From assembly GCA_012838955.1 (NCBI GenBank), contig DUOH01000009.1, forward strand, positions 1 through 62,200: a stretch of 62,200 bases of DNA, given 5' to 3'. Origin of the DNA: Bacillota bacterium. Lineage in GTDB: Bacteria > Bacillota > UBA4882 > UBA10575. Numbering within the stretch: position 1 is the stretch's first letter; each line of letters starts with the position of its first letter. The notes under the pieces are model-generated. The model was given only the letters and a program-made list of their open reading frames with translations, searched no databases and had not been told where the DNA came from. Positions 52,263 to 62,151 of this stretch are shown in pieces. The position numbers and the translations under genes were made by a program.

Positions 52263-54059
52263 TCACACAACCGGCAATTTGATCGTCACCGTTACTCCGC
52301 CGCCCGGTGTCGCCCTCAACTTCAAACCGTATTCTGGTCCAAAAGCCAGTCTAATCCGCTCATTGACATTGCTAAGGCCAAAATACCGTTGTTCGGTCCC
52401 GCTCTCCCGCAAGCAGGCATTGATCTCCTCCATCTTGGCAGGTTCCATCCCGACTCCGTTATCGATCACTTGAAAGCAGATCGTATTCGAAGCCTCAATT
52501 AAAAAACCTTTAATCGTGATCAGGCCGCCGGGGGTTTCCAATTCCCTGACCCCATGATAGATTGCGTTTTCCACAATCGGCTGCAGGATTAGTTTAATAG
52601 TCTTGTTATTCAGTAATCCCTCCTGGATTTCGATGGAATAATCATATTTATCCCCATGGCGTATCCGTTGAATATAAAGATAATTGCGGACATGCTCAGC
52701 CTCTTCGCGGATGGTGATTAACTCCTGGCCGTGGCTGAGACTGGTTCGGAAAAAGGCTCCCAACGCCTCGACCATATTAATCACATCTTCATTTTTATTC
52801 GTTTCCAAGAGACCGATGATAAGATCGAGCGTGTTATAGATAAAATGCGGTTTGATCTGTTCTTGCAGCGCTTTCATTTCGGTACGTCTCAGTTTTTCCT
52901 GTTCCTGAAGACTCTGCTGCATCAATTGGCGAATCCGGGCCAACATCTGATTGAAGGTTTCACTCAGTTCCCCGATCTCATCCATGGTATGAATTTCCGC
53001 GTTGGTATTTAAGTCCTCCGAGGCTTGCCTCATGGACCGCTGCAATTCTTTCAAGGGATTAGTCAGCAAATGGGCAAAATAGATCGCCATTAATCCCAAA
53101 ACCAGAATCGTACTGAAAATAATGGCCAAAGAAAGCCTGGTGATCTTTTGCATCTCCGTGGCCAGCTCGAATCTGTTTGAGAGCCCGATAATTTTCCAGT
53201 TCGCTGGAGCAAATGTCTTAACCCCGATCAGTTGATTGCCTGGTCCCATTTTCGTTGTAAAACCCTGTTCCCAATCAGTAAGCGATGACTCCCCCAACAA
53301 AGCGCTGATGCTTCTCCCGATTAATTCCGGATCCGGATGATAAATAATCCGGTTATCTCCGTCAAGCAACATGATGTAACCGGTCTTACCGAGCCTGATA
53401 TTCCCGCAAATTCGGTCTAACAATTCCACATCCACATCGATGCTCATCATGCCCAAAAAATTATCATAATCACCGTGGATCGCCTTTCCGACTGAAAAAA
53501 CGGAACCACCCAACCAGTCCGGATGAGGCCCCCAAATAGCGATGCTACCATCCTTGGCAGTCCGGTTCGCCAAAGCCTGAAACAATTCATTTTGTGCCAA
53601 ATCCGTATGGGTCACACCGTAACAACCAACTGTTACCCCACCCATCGTTGTAATGGAGACATCTCTTAATTCGGTCTTATAATTCCGGATGTTATTCAGA
53701 TTTTCCCAAAGCCTAAAGGTGAACTTGCGGTTGCCTTCAACATCGCCCGCCAGACTTAATTTAATAAATTGCAGATTATAATAGTCGTTGCGAAGCTCCA
53801 AAATCCGTTCCAGATCGCTCAGATAAATCTCTAGATTCCGATCTACGCGGTCAATAACCTCGCTGGTGTATGATTGAATATTTTGTTGCAAAATATCATG
53901 GTAAACGCCATAGGAAAAAAAAGCCAGCATAATCATGGGGATCGTGCTTAAAACAACAAAAGACAGGATAAACTTGGAGCGTAGTGATCGCAAATTAAAC
54001 GTATTGACCAGCCGGTTTTGAAATCCGGTAAAAGCAGATTTTAAAGCATTCATCTTCAT
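52263..54059 (-). CDS. Sensor histidine kinase (YesM/LytS-type)
   Basis: 598 residues. TM1 (~30-50), a large extracytoplasmic Cache-type domain (~55-290; LGMMSIDVDVELLDRICGNI and GKTGYIMLLDGDNRIIYHPD), TM2 (~305-325), HAMP, then the His_kinase domain with the phospho-acceptor in QIKPHFIYNTLDLIIGLL. HATPase follows (QPIVENAIYHGVRE; VIDNGVGMEPAKM; FGLSNVNERIRLAFG). Belongs to the YesMN family typical of carbohydrate-responsive systems in Firmicutes. ATG 54059 follows the binding protein's stop by one base, so expression is coupled. The adjacent periplasmic binding protein probably presents ligand to the Cache domain. Confidence 0.93.
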   Translation of the reverse strand: MKMNALKSAFTGFQNRLVNTFNLRSLRSKFILSFVVLSTIPMIMLAFFSYGVYHDILQQNIQSYTSEVIDRVDRNLEIYLSDLERILELRNDYYNLQFIKLSLAGDVEGNRKFTFRLWENLNNIRNYKTELRDVSITTMGGVTVGCYGVTHTDLAQNELFQALANRTAKDGSIAIWGPHPDWLGGSVFSVGKAIHGDYDNFLGMMSIDVDVELLDRICGNIRLGKTGYIMLLDGDNRIIYHPDPELIGRSISALLGESSLTDWEQGFTTKMGPGNQLIGVKTFAPANWKIIGLSNRFELATEMQKITRLSLAIIFSTILVLGLMAIYFAHLLTNPLKELQRSMRQASEDLNTNAEIHTMDEIGELSETFNQMLARIRQLMQQSLQEQEKLRRTEMKALQEQIKPHFIYNTLDLIIGLLETNKNEDVINMVEALGAFFRTSLSHGQELITIREEAEHVRNYLYIQRIRHGDKYDYSIEIQEGLLNNKTIKLILQPIVENAIYHGVRELETPGGLITIKGFLIEASNTICFQVIDNGVGMEPAKMEEINACLRESGTEQRYFGLSNVNERIRLAFGPEYGLKLRATPGGGVTVTIKLPVV

Positions 54060-54060
54060 T

Positions 54061-55113
54061 TTACTTCATTTCCCATGGTTTTTTTTCACTCAATAATCGA
54101 TCAAAATTGGATTGATCGGCTAACTCCAATCCGGTATCAATATATTCCACTGGTACCGGTTGTCCTTTAACGGCGTCCACCAGGTATTTAACGGTAAGTT
54201 CCCCCATTTTTCGGAAATCTTGTCCCACTAAGGCCTGAGCAAATCCTTTCTTTGCGGCTTGTAATACTGAATAAAAAGTATCCATCGAAACGGCGATCCC
54301 GCCGTTATTGCACCATTCCTGATACAAGGGCATTGATTCCGTCGGCCCGAAAAAAGCCCATCCGCCGGCGAAATAAAACAAATCGGTCTCCGGGTGCTCT
54401 CTAATATAGGCCTCAACCACCTTGGCCCCGGTGCTGGTATCGTCATCACAAGCTAATAAGGCCACATAGTCCAGATCAAGTTTGCCTGCGACCGCCTCCT
54501 TAAAGCCTCGAATTCGTTCGTTTAAGTTATGCGCCTCAATCCCGCCCGTCAGGATCGCCGTGCGTAATCTCTTATCCGCCAGTCCCCGCTCGGTGACGAT
54601 TTTAACCATGGCCTCGCCGCAAGCCCATCCCGCCTTATAATTATCGGTGCCGCAATAAAAAAGGCGTTTGCTATCCGGACAATCAGCGTCAATGGTCGCT
54701 ACTTTGATCCCGGCTGCAACCGCCTTATCAATCACTCTCCTTATCTTCTCCGGATCACTGGTGCTGATGGCAATCCCATCAACTTTACGCCAGATTAATC
54801 CTTCGATTATCTTCACTTGGAGATCCGGATCAACTTTAAAAGGCGCTACCCATTCCAAATTGACCCCCAGTTCCTTCGCGGTCAACATGGCTGTTTCCAT
54901 GGAATCGACAAAAACCGGATTATCCAGGGATTTAGGGACAATGGCGATCACAATCGGCCTGGTCTTCGCATTGAAAGAGTCGGAGACAGGTGTGCCCGCG
55001 GCGACCGCCACCCCAAAACCGGGCCTTGAATCCGGAGAAATGAAAGATAAAAAAACCAGGCAAAGAAAGAGGAAGGTCAGATAGATGATGCGATAACCTT
55101 TCAATCCGATCAC
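54061..55113 (-). CDS. Periplasmic sugar-binding protein, probable sensor accessory
   Basis: 350 residues. N-terminal signal/anchor (IIYLTFLFLCLVFLSFI) and a type I periplasmic binding fold of the RbsB kind: IVIAIVPKSLDNPVFVDSME, EGLIWRKVDGIAISTSDPEK, IDADCPDSKRLFYCGTDNYK. There is no lipobox Cys. It lies directly before the kinase and regulator genes (one-base gap) and 224 bases after the ABC importer. That placement suits a ligand-presenting accessory, as in the XylFII-LytS-type systems of clostridia, rather than the transporter's own receptor, which is encoded at 59145. GTG 55113 or, better spaced after AGGGGG, TTG 55104. Confidence 0.88.
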   Translation of the reverse strand: MIGLKGYRIIYLTFLFLCLVFLSFISPDSRPGFGVAVAAGTPVSDSFNAKTRPIVIAIVPKSLDNPVFVDSMETAMLTAKELGVNLEWVAPFKVDPDLQVKIIEGLIWRKVDGIAISTSDPEKIRRVIDKAVAAGIKVATIDADCPDSKRLFYCGTDNYKAGWACGEAMVKIVTERGLADKRLRTAILTGGIEAHNLNERIRGFKEAVAGKLDLDYVALLACDDDTSTGAKVVEAYIREHPETDLFYFAGGWAFFGPTESMPLYQEWCNNGGIAVSMDTFYSVLQAAKKGFAQALVGQDFRKMGELTVKYLVDAVKGQPVPVEYIDTGLELADQSNFDRLLSEKKPWEMK

Positions 55114-55337
55114 CCCCTAGCCCTAATTATAACCCTTGTTAACAAAATATTAAAGAAATATGTGTTCCGTACAGCTTAGAACCGGTTTCACTCTCATGTT
55201 CATTCTTTACCGACCCGCTTCATCAAGTATAAAGACACCCGGAGGGCAAACGCACCAAAGATCAACATTATCAAACCAGGGTTATAACAGCTACCACCCG
55301 TCTTTCTTTATATAATAAAGAAGCTCTTCCACTACTC

Positions 55338-56432
55338 TTAGTTCCCGGCCTTTTTCTCACTGGACGTCCGGTGCGATTTCAGCCATGGTAGCAGAGCAAG
55401 TTGGAATTTACTCCTACCCCGTAACGACATAACGATGCTTTGCAGCACAATGAAGAGATACAGCAAGAGCCCGCTGACGATGGCTTGTAAGTTTGATTGA
55501 ACACCAGCCGCCCGGATCAGTTCATTAATGGTCAGCAGGGTCATCGTACCGATGGGCGCGCCAAGCAAGTTCCCCACACCGCCGTTGAGCAGAATTCCGC
55601 CCATCACATTCGAGGCGATCGCTTTCATCTCAAACAACGCCCCGTTTCCGATATTGCCGGCTCCTGTTGTCATCAGGAAGACAAAACCGGAGATCCCAGC
55701 GGTCAATCCGCAGATCACGTATGAGCAGAAGATCGTTTGCTTGACGTTGATCCCGAGCATCCGGGCGCTCTGACGATTACCGCCCACAGCGTAGAGATTG
55801 CGCCCGAAACGTGACCACTTCATAAAGACGGCGTAGAGAAGAACAAGGACCACCACGACGAGGACGCCTGGTTTGATTTCACACGGAATAAAAACGCCCA
55901 GCCTGTTTACGGTGCCAAGCCAAGGAATCTCTATCGTAAAATTTCGTAAGGCCACAAAAGCAGGCCTGGTCACGTTGAGCGGCTCTTTGTGGAGGGTGGT
56001 CAACAATCCTTGCGCAAAAAACATTCCGGCCAGGGTTATGATAAAAGGCTGAATTTCAAGATAGGCAATGAGATATCCATGCATGAGCCCAAAGGCGAGC
56101 CCGATCCCGAGCGCCAAAAATAAGGCGCCCCAAACGTTCCCCATTCCAGATTCCAGTAACATGGCGCAGGCCATAGTGACCAGGCCGCATACAGCGCCAA
56201 CGGAAATATCGATACCGCCTCCGATCATAACGACACACAGGCCAAGTGTAACGATGAAGAGCGCAGCGTTAAAGTTGAACAAGTCAAAGAAGGTCTGAAA
56301 CTGCATGAAACTACCTGGAAAACTGAGTAGGGCAAACCCATACATCAGTACAAATATAATCCCGGCGATCATAAAAAGCAGATTCGAATTGGATAGTCCT
56401 GTCTTTGTTTTGGTTGTGTTTAGAGATCGCAT
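55338..56432 (-). CDS. Sugar ABC transporter permease (YjfF/RbsC-like)
   Basis: 364 residues, about ten membrane segments. Family marks: FFDLFNFNAALFIVTLGLCV, IGGGIDISVGAVCGLVTMAC, GGNRQSARMLGINVKQTIFC (EAA-like loop) and SNVMGGILLNGGVGNLLGA. Second of two tandem permeases, as in the E. coli ytfQRT-yjfF furanose importer. ATG 56432 comes one base after the previous stop. Imports a pentose or hexose furanose with the ATPase at 57548. Confidence 0.92.
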   Translation of the reverse strand: MRSLNTTKTKTGLSNSNLLFMIAGIIFVLMYGFALLSFPGSFMQFQTFFDLFNFNAALFIVTLGLCVVMIGGGIDISVGAVCGLVTMACAMLLESGMGNVWGALFLALGIGLAFGLMHGYLIAYLEIQPFIITLAGMFFAQGLLTTLHKEPLNVTRPAFVALRNFTIEIPWLGTVNRLGVFIPCEIKPGVLVVVVLVLLYAVFMKWSRFGRNLYAVGGNRQSARMLGINVKQTIFCSYVICGLTAGISGFVFLMTTGAGNIGNGALFEMKAIASNVMGGILLNGGVGNLLGAPIGTMTLLTINELIRAAGVQSNLQAIVSGLLLYLFIVLQSIVMSLRGRSKFQLALLPWLKSHRTSSEKKAGN

Positions 56433-56433
56433 T

Positions 56434-57546
56434 CTACTCCCCCTTCTTCCCCGTTGTGTCCGTTATGGAAGCCGCTCCCTTGTTCAGTCCACCGGTCTGG
56501 CGTACGGAGTAGCGCGCCACGATTGTTTTCGCCTCGTCTAAAAATTTCTTGACAAAAACTCTAACCACCGGCGAAGCAATTACCATAAGCACGATAATGA
56601 AGACTGCCTTAAAGGCCTTAATGGCCTCGGGGTTTACCTCCAGCCGGAGCAGAGTCCTGTTCAGCATCTCAATGGTATACGCGCCGATAATCGAACCGGT
56701 AATGCTGAACTTTCCGCCGCCCAGCGAGTTTCCGCCTAAGGCAACAGCGAGAATCGCGTCCATCATGATAAACTTGAGCAGATTAACACTGTCGTGGCGC
56801 CCTGCCTTGTTCACGGCGATGAAACCGGCGACCGCGCTACAAACCCCCATCAGCAAAAAGGTTAGGAAGATAACTTTTTTCGGATTGATTCCGTTCAGAC
56901 GCGCCGCACTTGGGTTCACTCCCACCGCCTCCACATAGAGCCGGAGATTGGTGGTCCTGAGGACCACGGCAACGACGACAATGAAGACGGCAGTCAGGAT
57001 GATGGGCGTTGGGATTGGCACACCCGGTATGACGGTGCCGATTCGATTCGAGATCTCATTCGCCAGGATGGGAGATACTTTGCCGTCAATAATAAAAGCG
57101 ATCGACCTGCCCCCTAGAAACAGGATGAGGGTGGCCACCATGGGCTGAACGTTGAAGAACGAAACCAGGGTGCCGTTGAAAGCTCCGATCACCAGACCGG
57201 CCACGCAGCTGATGAGGAAACCCACTAATATGGTGCACAAGGTAACTTCTCCCGCATTCAAGACATACTGAACAAAGATGGCGGAACTGATCGCGCCGCT
57301 CTCCCCGATGCTGATGTCCTGTCCGCGTGAGGCCGCAGTAACCAGAGTCATCCCGATGGACAGAATCACCAACTCCGAAGCGCCGAAGAGGATATTCGGG
57401 ATGTTCCCGTAAAGGGCCCCGTTTACCATAGTAATCCGGAAGTAATCAGCGCCCTTGATCAGATTAATGATAATCAAGATCACCAGAACAGAGAGGGGAA
57501 GGAAGAGATGGGATAAGTTATTTATGCGTCTTTTTAACCTTGGCAT
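56434..57546 (-). CDS. Sugar ABC transporter permease (YtfT-like)
   Basis: ~370 residues. Segments SIGMTLVTAASRGQDISIGE, GAFNGTLVSFFNVQPMVATL, VNPSAARLNGINPKKVIFLT and AVALGGNSLGGGKFSITGSI mark the BPD_transp_2 family. First of the two permeases. The start is ATG 57546 (GGGAGG upstream), one base beyond the ATPase stop; the 57567 start would overlap needlessly. Ends with a basic/Lys-Gly tail. Confidence 0.92.
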   Translation of the reverse strand: MPRLKRRINNLSHLFLPLSVLVILIIINLIKGADYFRITMVNGALYGNIPNILFGASELVILSIGMTLVTAASRGQDISIGESGAISSAIFVQYVLNAGEVTLCTILVGFLISCVAGLVIGAFNGTLVSFFNVQPMVATLILFLGGRSIAFIIDGKVSPILANEISNRIGTVIPGVPIPTPIILTAVFIVVVAVVLRTTNLRLYVEAVGVNPSAARLNGINPKKVIFLTFLLMGVCSAVAGFIAVNKAGRHDSVNLLKFIMMDAILAVALGGNSLGGGKFSITGSIIGAYTIEMLNRTLLRLEVNPEAIKAFKAVFIIVLMVIASPVVRVFVKKFLDEAKTIVARYSVRQTGGLNKGAASITDTTGKKGE

Positions 57547-57547
57547 A

Positions 57548-59050
57548 TCATTTACCTCCCTGTGCAATCATGTGCATCACATCTTGTTCCGTCAGATTCA
57601 TGCCACTGAGTTCTCCGACAATTTCCCGGTCTTTCATCACGATCAACCGCGAGCAGACGCGAAGCATTTCATCAATTTCTGAGGAGATGAAGGTCAGACT
57701 CATTCCGTCTGCGGCGAGTTTGAGCACAAGTTTTTGAATCTCCACCTTGGTGCCGACATCGATTCCGCGTGTCGGTTCATCGAGGATCAAGTACATAGGC
57801 TGTGTGAGCAGCCAGCGGGCCAAAATTACCTTCTGCTGGTTGCCCCCGGACAGAGACTTGATTGGCGTGTTGGGAGACGGTGTTTTAATATCCAGCTTCT
57901 TTATGAACTGATCGGCAAACTCCTCAGCCTGTTTCCGCGAGAGCGGCTTAAAAAAGCCCTTCATGACCTGTAAGGCGAGGATAAGATTATCACATACCGA
58001 AAGCTCATCGATGATTCCGTCGCCCTTGCGGTCCTCCGGTAGGTAACCGATCCCCTGTTTCATGGCTTGTAGGGGGGTCTTGATCTTCACCCTCCTACCA
58101 TTTATCTTGACTTCCCCGCCGGATACCTTGTCAGCGGCAAAGATGGCGCGCACACTTTCGCTCCGCCCCGAGCCGAGCAGCCCGGCAAACCCATTCACTT
58201 CGCCTTTTTGGATCTTGAAATTAAAAGGCCTTACTCCGGCGGCACTGGAAAGGGCTTTCGCCTCGAACACCGGTACGCTGTCGTCGGATTCAGGCGGTTC
58301 GTGTTTTTTTATTGCCGAGACATCACTTAGCGCCTTGCCCATCATCTTCGAGATCAGCTCAATTTGGGGAAGGGCCGATGTCTGGTATTCGCCGATCAAC
58401 TCGCCATTACGCAGCACGGTAATGCGGTCGCTGATCGCATAGACCTCATCGATAAAGTGAGTAATGAAGATGATCCCGACGCCCCGGTCTTTCAATTGGC
58501 GCATGAGGGCAAAGAGTTTTTGCACCTCATCTTCATCAAGGGAAGACGTGGGCTCATCCAGGATGAGTATCTTGCAGTCCATATCCACCGCGCGGGCAAT
58601 CGCAATCATCTGCTGGACAGCAATTGAGCAACTGGCCAGTTCTTGGGTGGGACTCGCCGGAATACCGAGGGAGCTGAGCATCTCTGCGGCCTTGGTATTC
58701 ATCTGTTTCCACTTAACGAAAGCGTTCCGGCTGCGACCGATAAACATATTCTCCGCCACGGTCAAATTGGGGCATAAAGCAATCTCCTGAAAGACCGTGC
58801 CAATTCCCATGTTCTGCGCATCCTGCGGCGACCTAAAGTGAACCGGCCTTCCCTCTAAAATGATTCGGCCGACATCCTTTTGGTAAACACCGGTTAAAAT
58901 CTTGATCAGCGTGGACTTGCCCGCTCCATTCTCGCCCATCAGGGCATGGATTTCACCCTTGCGGAGCGTCAAGTCTACGTTATGCAAAGCTCTGACCCCT
59001 GGAAAGGATTTACCGATCCCCTCCATTTTGAGGATGTTTTCTGACAGCAA
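57548..59050 (-). CDS. Sugar ABC transporter ATPase, double cassette (YtfR/RbsA-like)
   Basis: 500 residues with two cassettes. Cassette 1: Walker A GENGAGKST (~38-46), Walker B ILILDEPTSSLDEDE, weak signature CSIAVQQM. Cassette 2: degenerate Walker A GLLGSGRSE, good signature LSGGNQQKV, Walker B LILDEPTRGIDVGTK. That asymmetry is usual for this family. Energises uptake by the permeases at 56434 and 55338. ATG or ATG-like start at 59050 (MLSENILKMEG); AGGAGGG lies upstream. Sits 94 bases after the binding-protein gene. Confidence 0.94.
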   Translation of the reverse strand: MLSENILKMEGIGKSFPGVRALHNVDLTLRKGEIHALMGENGAGKSTLIKILTGVYQKDVGRIILEGRPVHFRSPQDAQNMGIGTVFQEIALCPNLTVAENMFIGRSRNAFVKWKQMNTKAAEMLSSLGIPASPTQELASCSIAVQQMIAIARAVDMDCKILILDEPTSSLDEDEVQKLFALMRQLKDRGVGIIFITHFIDEVYAISDRITVLRNGELIGEYQTSALPQIELISKMMGKALSDVSAIKKHEPPESDDSVPVFEAKALSSAAGVRPFNFKIQKGEVNGFAGLLGSGRSESVRAIFAADKVSGGEVKINGRRVKIKTPLQAMKQGIGYLPEDRKGDGIIDELSVCDNLILALQVMKGFFKPLSRKQAEEFADQFIKKLDIKTPSPNTPIKSLSGGNQQKVILARWLLTQPMYLILDEPTRGIDVGTKVEIQKLVLKLAADGMSLTFISSEIDEMLRVCSRLIVMKDREIVGELSGMNLTEQDVMHMIAQGGK

Positions 59051-59144
59051 GCAAAGCCCTCCTTACCGGTAGCACATAAATTAAGAGCAGTGCGGTTAGC
59101 CGGAGAGGCTCCCAACACCGCACTGCGTCAACTGTTACAGAAAA

Positions 59145-60140
59145 CTACCTTGTGATTACACCCTTGCCCGGATCGGCATTGATCCCATATTTTTCGATCT
59201 GTTCGTCGGTGATCGTGTCAGTCGTTAAGATTAATTCTTCCTGATAGACAATGCCTTTGGGGATCTTACCGCTTTTGATCCACTGATCAATCTGGCCGGC
59301 CTGACGTGGATTACACTGGACATCAGCGTCCCAGTAACCGGCTTGCACGTTCCTCAGGGCAAAACGGTTAAAGTCAAAACCAATAATCTTGACCTTGCCA
59401 TTCTTCCCATGGCTGATCCCGGCCGCCTCTAGCGCCTGAACAGCTCCTTGCGCCATACCGTCGTTCTGAGCATAGATGACGTTGAAATCCTTTTTCGCGG
59501 CAATTGCGGCTTCAACCACTTTACGGGCTTCCTCAAGGCTCCAAGTGTCTCCACCGGTTCCATCAGCCACAATGTTGAGTTTACCCTCTTCGGCGGCTTT
59601 GAGTAACGGGGCGCTGCGCCCGATCTCAGCTGCGCTCCCCAACTGCCCACGAATCAAGACGACATTAATGGGTTTTGGAACATTATTCAACACCCAGTCT
59701 GTTGCCAAGCGACCCTCATAATGCATGTCGGAGAGAAGCGCCGCCTCATAGTTGGAGGGGTCCGTATCAATTGCCCGATCAAAGAGGATAACCCTCACAC
59801 CGGCTCTTTTTGCCGACCGCAGAACGTCGTCCCATCCGGAGGCGTTGGCGGCCGAGATCAGGAGATAGTCCACTCCATCGCGGATATACCCTCTGGCCGC
59901 TGCGATCTGCTCGCTGTTGTCCGCGGTATTGGTCTGTTTGGCGTCATAGCCGTTTTCCCTTGAGAAGACCACGTTCATGTCTTCAACATTGGCCTGACGG
60001 TATCCGGATTCTTCCGGCGGTAAATTTACGATCCCAACCTTAATCAGTTTTTTTGAAGCTGCCAAAGTAAACCCGCACACAGTAGACAGCACCAGAACAA
60101 CCACTAGTAGTAACAATCCCACTCTCGTCAACCTCTTCAT
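59145..60140 (-). CDS. Sugar-binding protein of the ABC importer (YtfQ-like)
   Basis: ~331 residues. Signal peptide (RVGLLLLVVVLVLSTVCGFT) and type I binding fold: VGIVNLPPEESGYRQANVED, NTADNSEQIAAARGYIRDGV, GTGGDTWSLEEARKVVEAAI, YAQNDGMAQGAVQALEAAGI, and FDFNRFALRNVQAGYWDADV. Strongly YtfQ-like; the E. coli protein binds galactofuranose, and relatives bind arabinose. ATG 60140 follows AAAGGAGG. First gene of the importer operon. A 15-bp palindrome at 60188-60202, shared with the araA upstream region, makes L-arabinose the likely ligand. Confidence 0.92.
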   Translation of the reverse strand: MKRLTRVGLLLLVVVLVLSTVCGFTLAASKKLIKVGIVNLPPEESGYRQANVEDMNVVFSRENGYDAKQTNTADNSEQIAAARGYIRDGVDYLLISAANASGWDDVLRSAKRAGVRVILFDRAIDTDPSNYEAALLSDMHYEGRLATDWVLNNVPKPINVVLIRGQLGSAAEIGRSAPLLKAAEEGKLNIVADGTGGDTWSLEEARKVVEAAIAAKKDFNVIYAQNDGMAQGAVQALEAAGISHGKNGKVKIIGFDFNRFALRNVQAGYWDADVQCNPRQAGQIDQWIKSGKIPKGIVYQEELILTTDTITDEQIEKYGINADPGKGVITR

Positions 60141-60187
60141 CCATAAACCTCCTTTTTCTTTTAAGACCGAAACAAGGTAACTCTTCC

Positions 60188-60202
60188 AACGTTTCAAACG
60201 TT
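60188..60202. promoter_or_regulatory. Operator palindrome upstream of the importer operon
   Basis: AACGTTT-C-AAACGTT, perfect 7-base arms, 48 bases before ATG 60140. A 12-of-15 match stands at 60525-60539 before araA. Confidence 0.65.
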
Positions 60203-60479
60203 TTTGGCCTGTACCCCCCTTCTTTTCGATTTCATATGGAGTTTTATATTAAGCTTAAGCGGCCCTTGCCAACCAAGCGGCCAGCGGCCACCTCTCCCTG
60301 TTAACCTATTATTAATATAAAAAACGAGCCGTTCGAATTGAATAGAGATTTTTTGATTATGCTAGAGAATTTTTTACATAACAGAAACGATCAAAAAAAT
60401 TACATTAAAAAAAAATATTGTCAAGTTGAATGCTTAGAATAGGTCAATTATTATAAAATTGTAAACACAGGTTTTATCT

Positions 60480-60503
60480 TTCCAGGCAACATTCCAGGCA
60501 ACA
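60480..60503. repeat. Perfect 12-bp tandem direct repeat
   Basis: TTCCAGGCAACA occurs twice head to tail (60480-60491, 60492-60503) between the two operator copies. Confidence 0.7.
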
Positions 60504-60524
60504 CCAGATCATTATTTATTCAAA

Positions 60525-60539
60525 AATGTTCTAAACGTT
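60525..60539. promoter_or_regulatory. Operator-like palindrome upstream of araA
   Basis: AATGTTCTAAACGTT matches AACGTTTCAAACGTT (60188-60202) at 12 of 15 positions, 101 bases before ATG 60640. Confidence 0.6.
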
Positions 60540-60639
60540 CGGCATGAATGAATAGGTAAAATCAAAAGCGCGGTTCTTGGGTGACTGGGTGACTTAATAA
60601 AAGACTTATTTAATTTTTAATTAAAGAAAGGAGATTGGC

Positions 60640-62151
60640 ATGGTTAATATCGAGCAAAAAGAAGTATGGTTTGTTACGGGCAGTCAACACCTTTACGGCG
60701 AGGAAACTCTGCGGCAAGTAGCAGAACATTCGCGAGTAATCGCGACCTCATTATCGGAAAATCCCAAAATACCGGTGAAGATTATTCCGAAACCGGTTCT
60801 AACCACCCCCGACGCCATCCTCAATCTCTGCATCGAAGCCAATACCGCTCCCAACTGTATCGCCATTATCACCTGGATGCATACTTTCTCCCCGGCCAAG
60901 ATGTGGATCGCCGGATTAAAAGCATTAACAAAGCCGTTGGCTCATCTGCATACCCAGTTTAACCGGGATATTCCCTGGTCGGAGATTGACATGGATTTTA
61001 TGAACCTGAACCAGTCCGCCCATGGCGATCGGGAGTTTGGTTTTATCGGCGCCCGACTGCGTAAAGCCCGCAAGGTGATTGTCGGTTTCTGGCAGGACGA
61101 AGAGGTCATCGAACGGTTGGCGACCTGGATCAGGGCGGCCTTGGCCTGGAATGACCTGCAAGGCGCCAAATTTGCCAGATTTGGCGATAACATGCGGGAG
61201 GTAGCGGTTACCGAGGGCGATAAAGTCGCCGCCCAAATCCGGCTGGGGTATTCGGTCAACGGTTTTGGCGTGGGTGATCTGGTTGCTGTGATCAAAAGCG
61301 TTTCCCAGAACGAGATCCGGGATCTGCTGGCTGAATACGAGCAAAAATACAGGATCCAAAAAGAACTGGCCGCCGGCGGCAGGCAAAGAAATTCCCTGGA
61401 AGAAGCGGCCCGGATTGAACTGGGGCTAAAGAAGTTTTTAGAAGCCGGCGGGTTCAAAGGCTTCACCACCACCTTCGAGGATTTACACGGCCTGGTCCAG
61501 TTACCGGGGTTGGCGGTCCAACGTCTTATGGCGGCCGGTTACGGATTCGGCGCCGAGGGTGACTGGAAGACCGCCGCCTTGCTCCGGGCGATGAAAGTGA
61601 TGGCTTATGGCCTCAAAGGCGGGACTTCTTTTATGGAAGATTACACATACCATCTCCAGAAAGATCAGATGAAGGTATTAGGCGCTCATATGCTCGAGGT
61701 TTGTGAGTCAATCGCCGCCGGTCAACCCTCTTTGGAGATCCACCCGCTCGGGATCGGAGGCAAAGCGGACCCGGTCCGTCTGGTCTTTAATGTGCCGGCA
61801 GGACGGGGCCTGAATGCGTCCATCATTGATCTGGGCAACCGTTTCCGTTTACTGGTAAACGAGGTCGAGGTGACCGCACCCGACCATGATCTGCCCAAGC
61901 TTCCGGTGGCCCGGGCCCTCTGGGCGCCGCAACCCAACTTGAAAACAGCGGCTGAAGCCTGGATCCTGGCTGGCGGCGCCCATCACACCGGATTCAGCCA
62001 GGCTCTGACCAAGGAGCACTTGGAGGATTTCGCGGAGATCGCCGGTATCGAATACCTGTTGATCGATGCGGAGACCAAAATCAGCGCTTTCAAAAAAGAA
62101 CTCCGCTGGAACGAACTCTATTATCACCTGGTCCAAGGGATCGGGGATTAA
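60640..62151 (+). CDS. araA: L-arabinose isomerase
   Basis: 503 residues, full length. [20 protein letters not shown] at the N-terminus is diagnostic; the active-site residues lie in [48 protein letters not shown] and [14 protein letters not shown] (two Glu and two His that bind Mn2+). Isomerises L-arabinose to L-ribulose in the cytosol. ATG 60640 with AAAGGAG eight bases before. Divergent from the sugar importer and preceded by the same operator, which ties that importer to arabinose. araB/araD are not in the window and may follow to the right. Confidence 0.97.
   Translation: MVNIEQKEVWFVTGSQHLYGEETLRQVAEHSRVIATSLSENPKIPVKIIPKPVLTTPDAILNLCIEANTAPNCIAIITWMHTFSPAKMWIAGLKALTKPLAHLHTQFNRDIPWSEIDMDFMNLNQSAHGDREFGFIGARLRKARKVIVGFWQDEEVIERLATWIRAALAWNDLQGAKFARFGDNMREVAVTEGDKVAAQIRLGYSVNGFGVGDLVAVIKSVSQNEIRDLLAEYEQKYRIQKELAAGGRQRNSLEEAARIELGLKKFLEAGGFKGFTTTFEDLHGLVQLPGLAVQRLMAAGYGFGAEGDWKTAALLRAMKVMAYGLKGGTSFMEDYTYHLQKDQMKVLGAHMLEVCESIAAGQPSLEIHPLGIGGKADPVRLVFNVPAGRGLNASIIDLGNRFRLLVNEVEVTAPDHDLPKLPVARALWAPQPNLKTAAEAWILAGGAHHTGFSQALTKEHLEDFAEIAGIEYLLIDAETKISAFKKELRWNELYYHLVQGIGD

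Larger units (their letters stand above)
60203..60639. other. Divergent control region between importer operon and araA
   Basis: AT-rich, no gene seen. Holds the araA-side operator (60525-60539), a tandem 12-bp repeat (60480-60503) and TATAAA near 60452, a weak rightward -10. AAAGGAG before ATG 60640 is the araA ribosome site. Confidence 0.5.

Noticed and set aside
60188-60202. Catabolite-responsive (cre) element
   Set aside because: Symmetry and core differ from the cre consensus TGWAANCGNTNWCA; treated as a pathway-specific operator.
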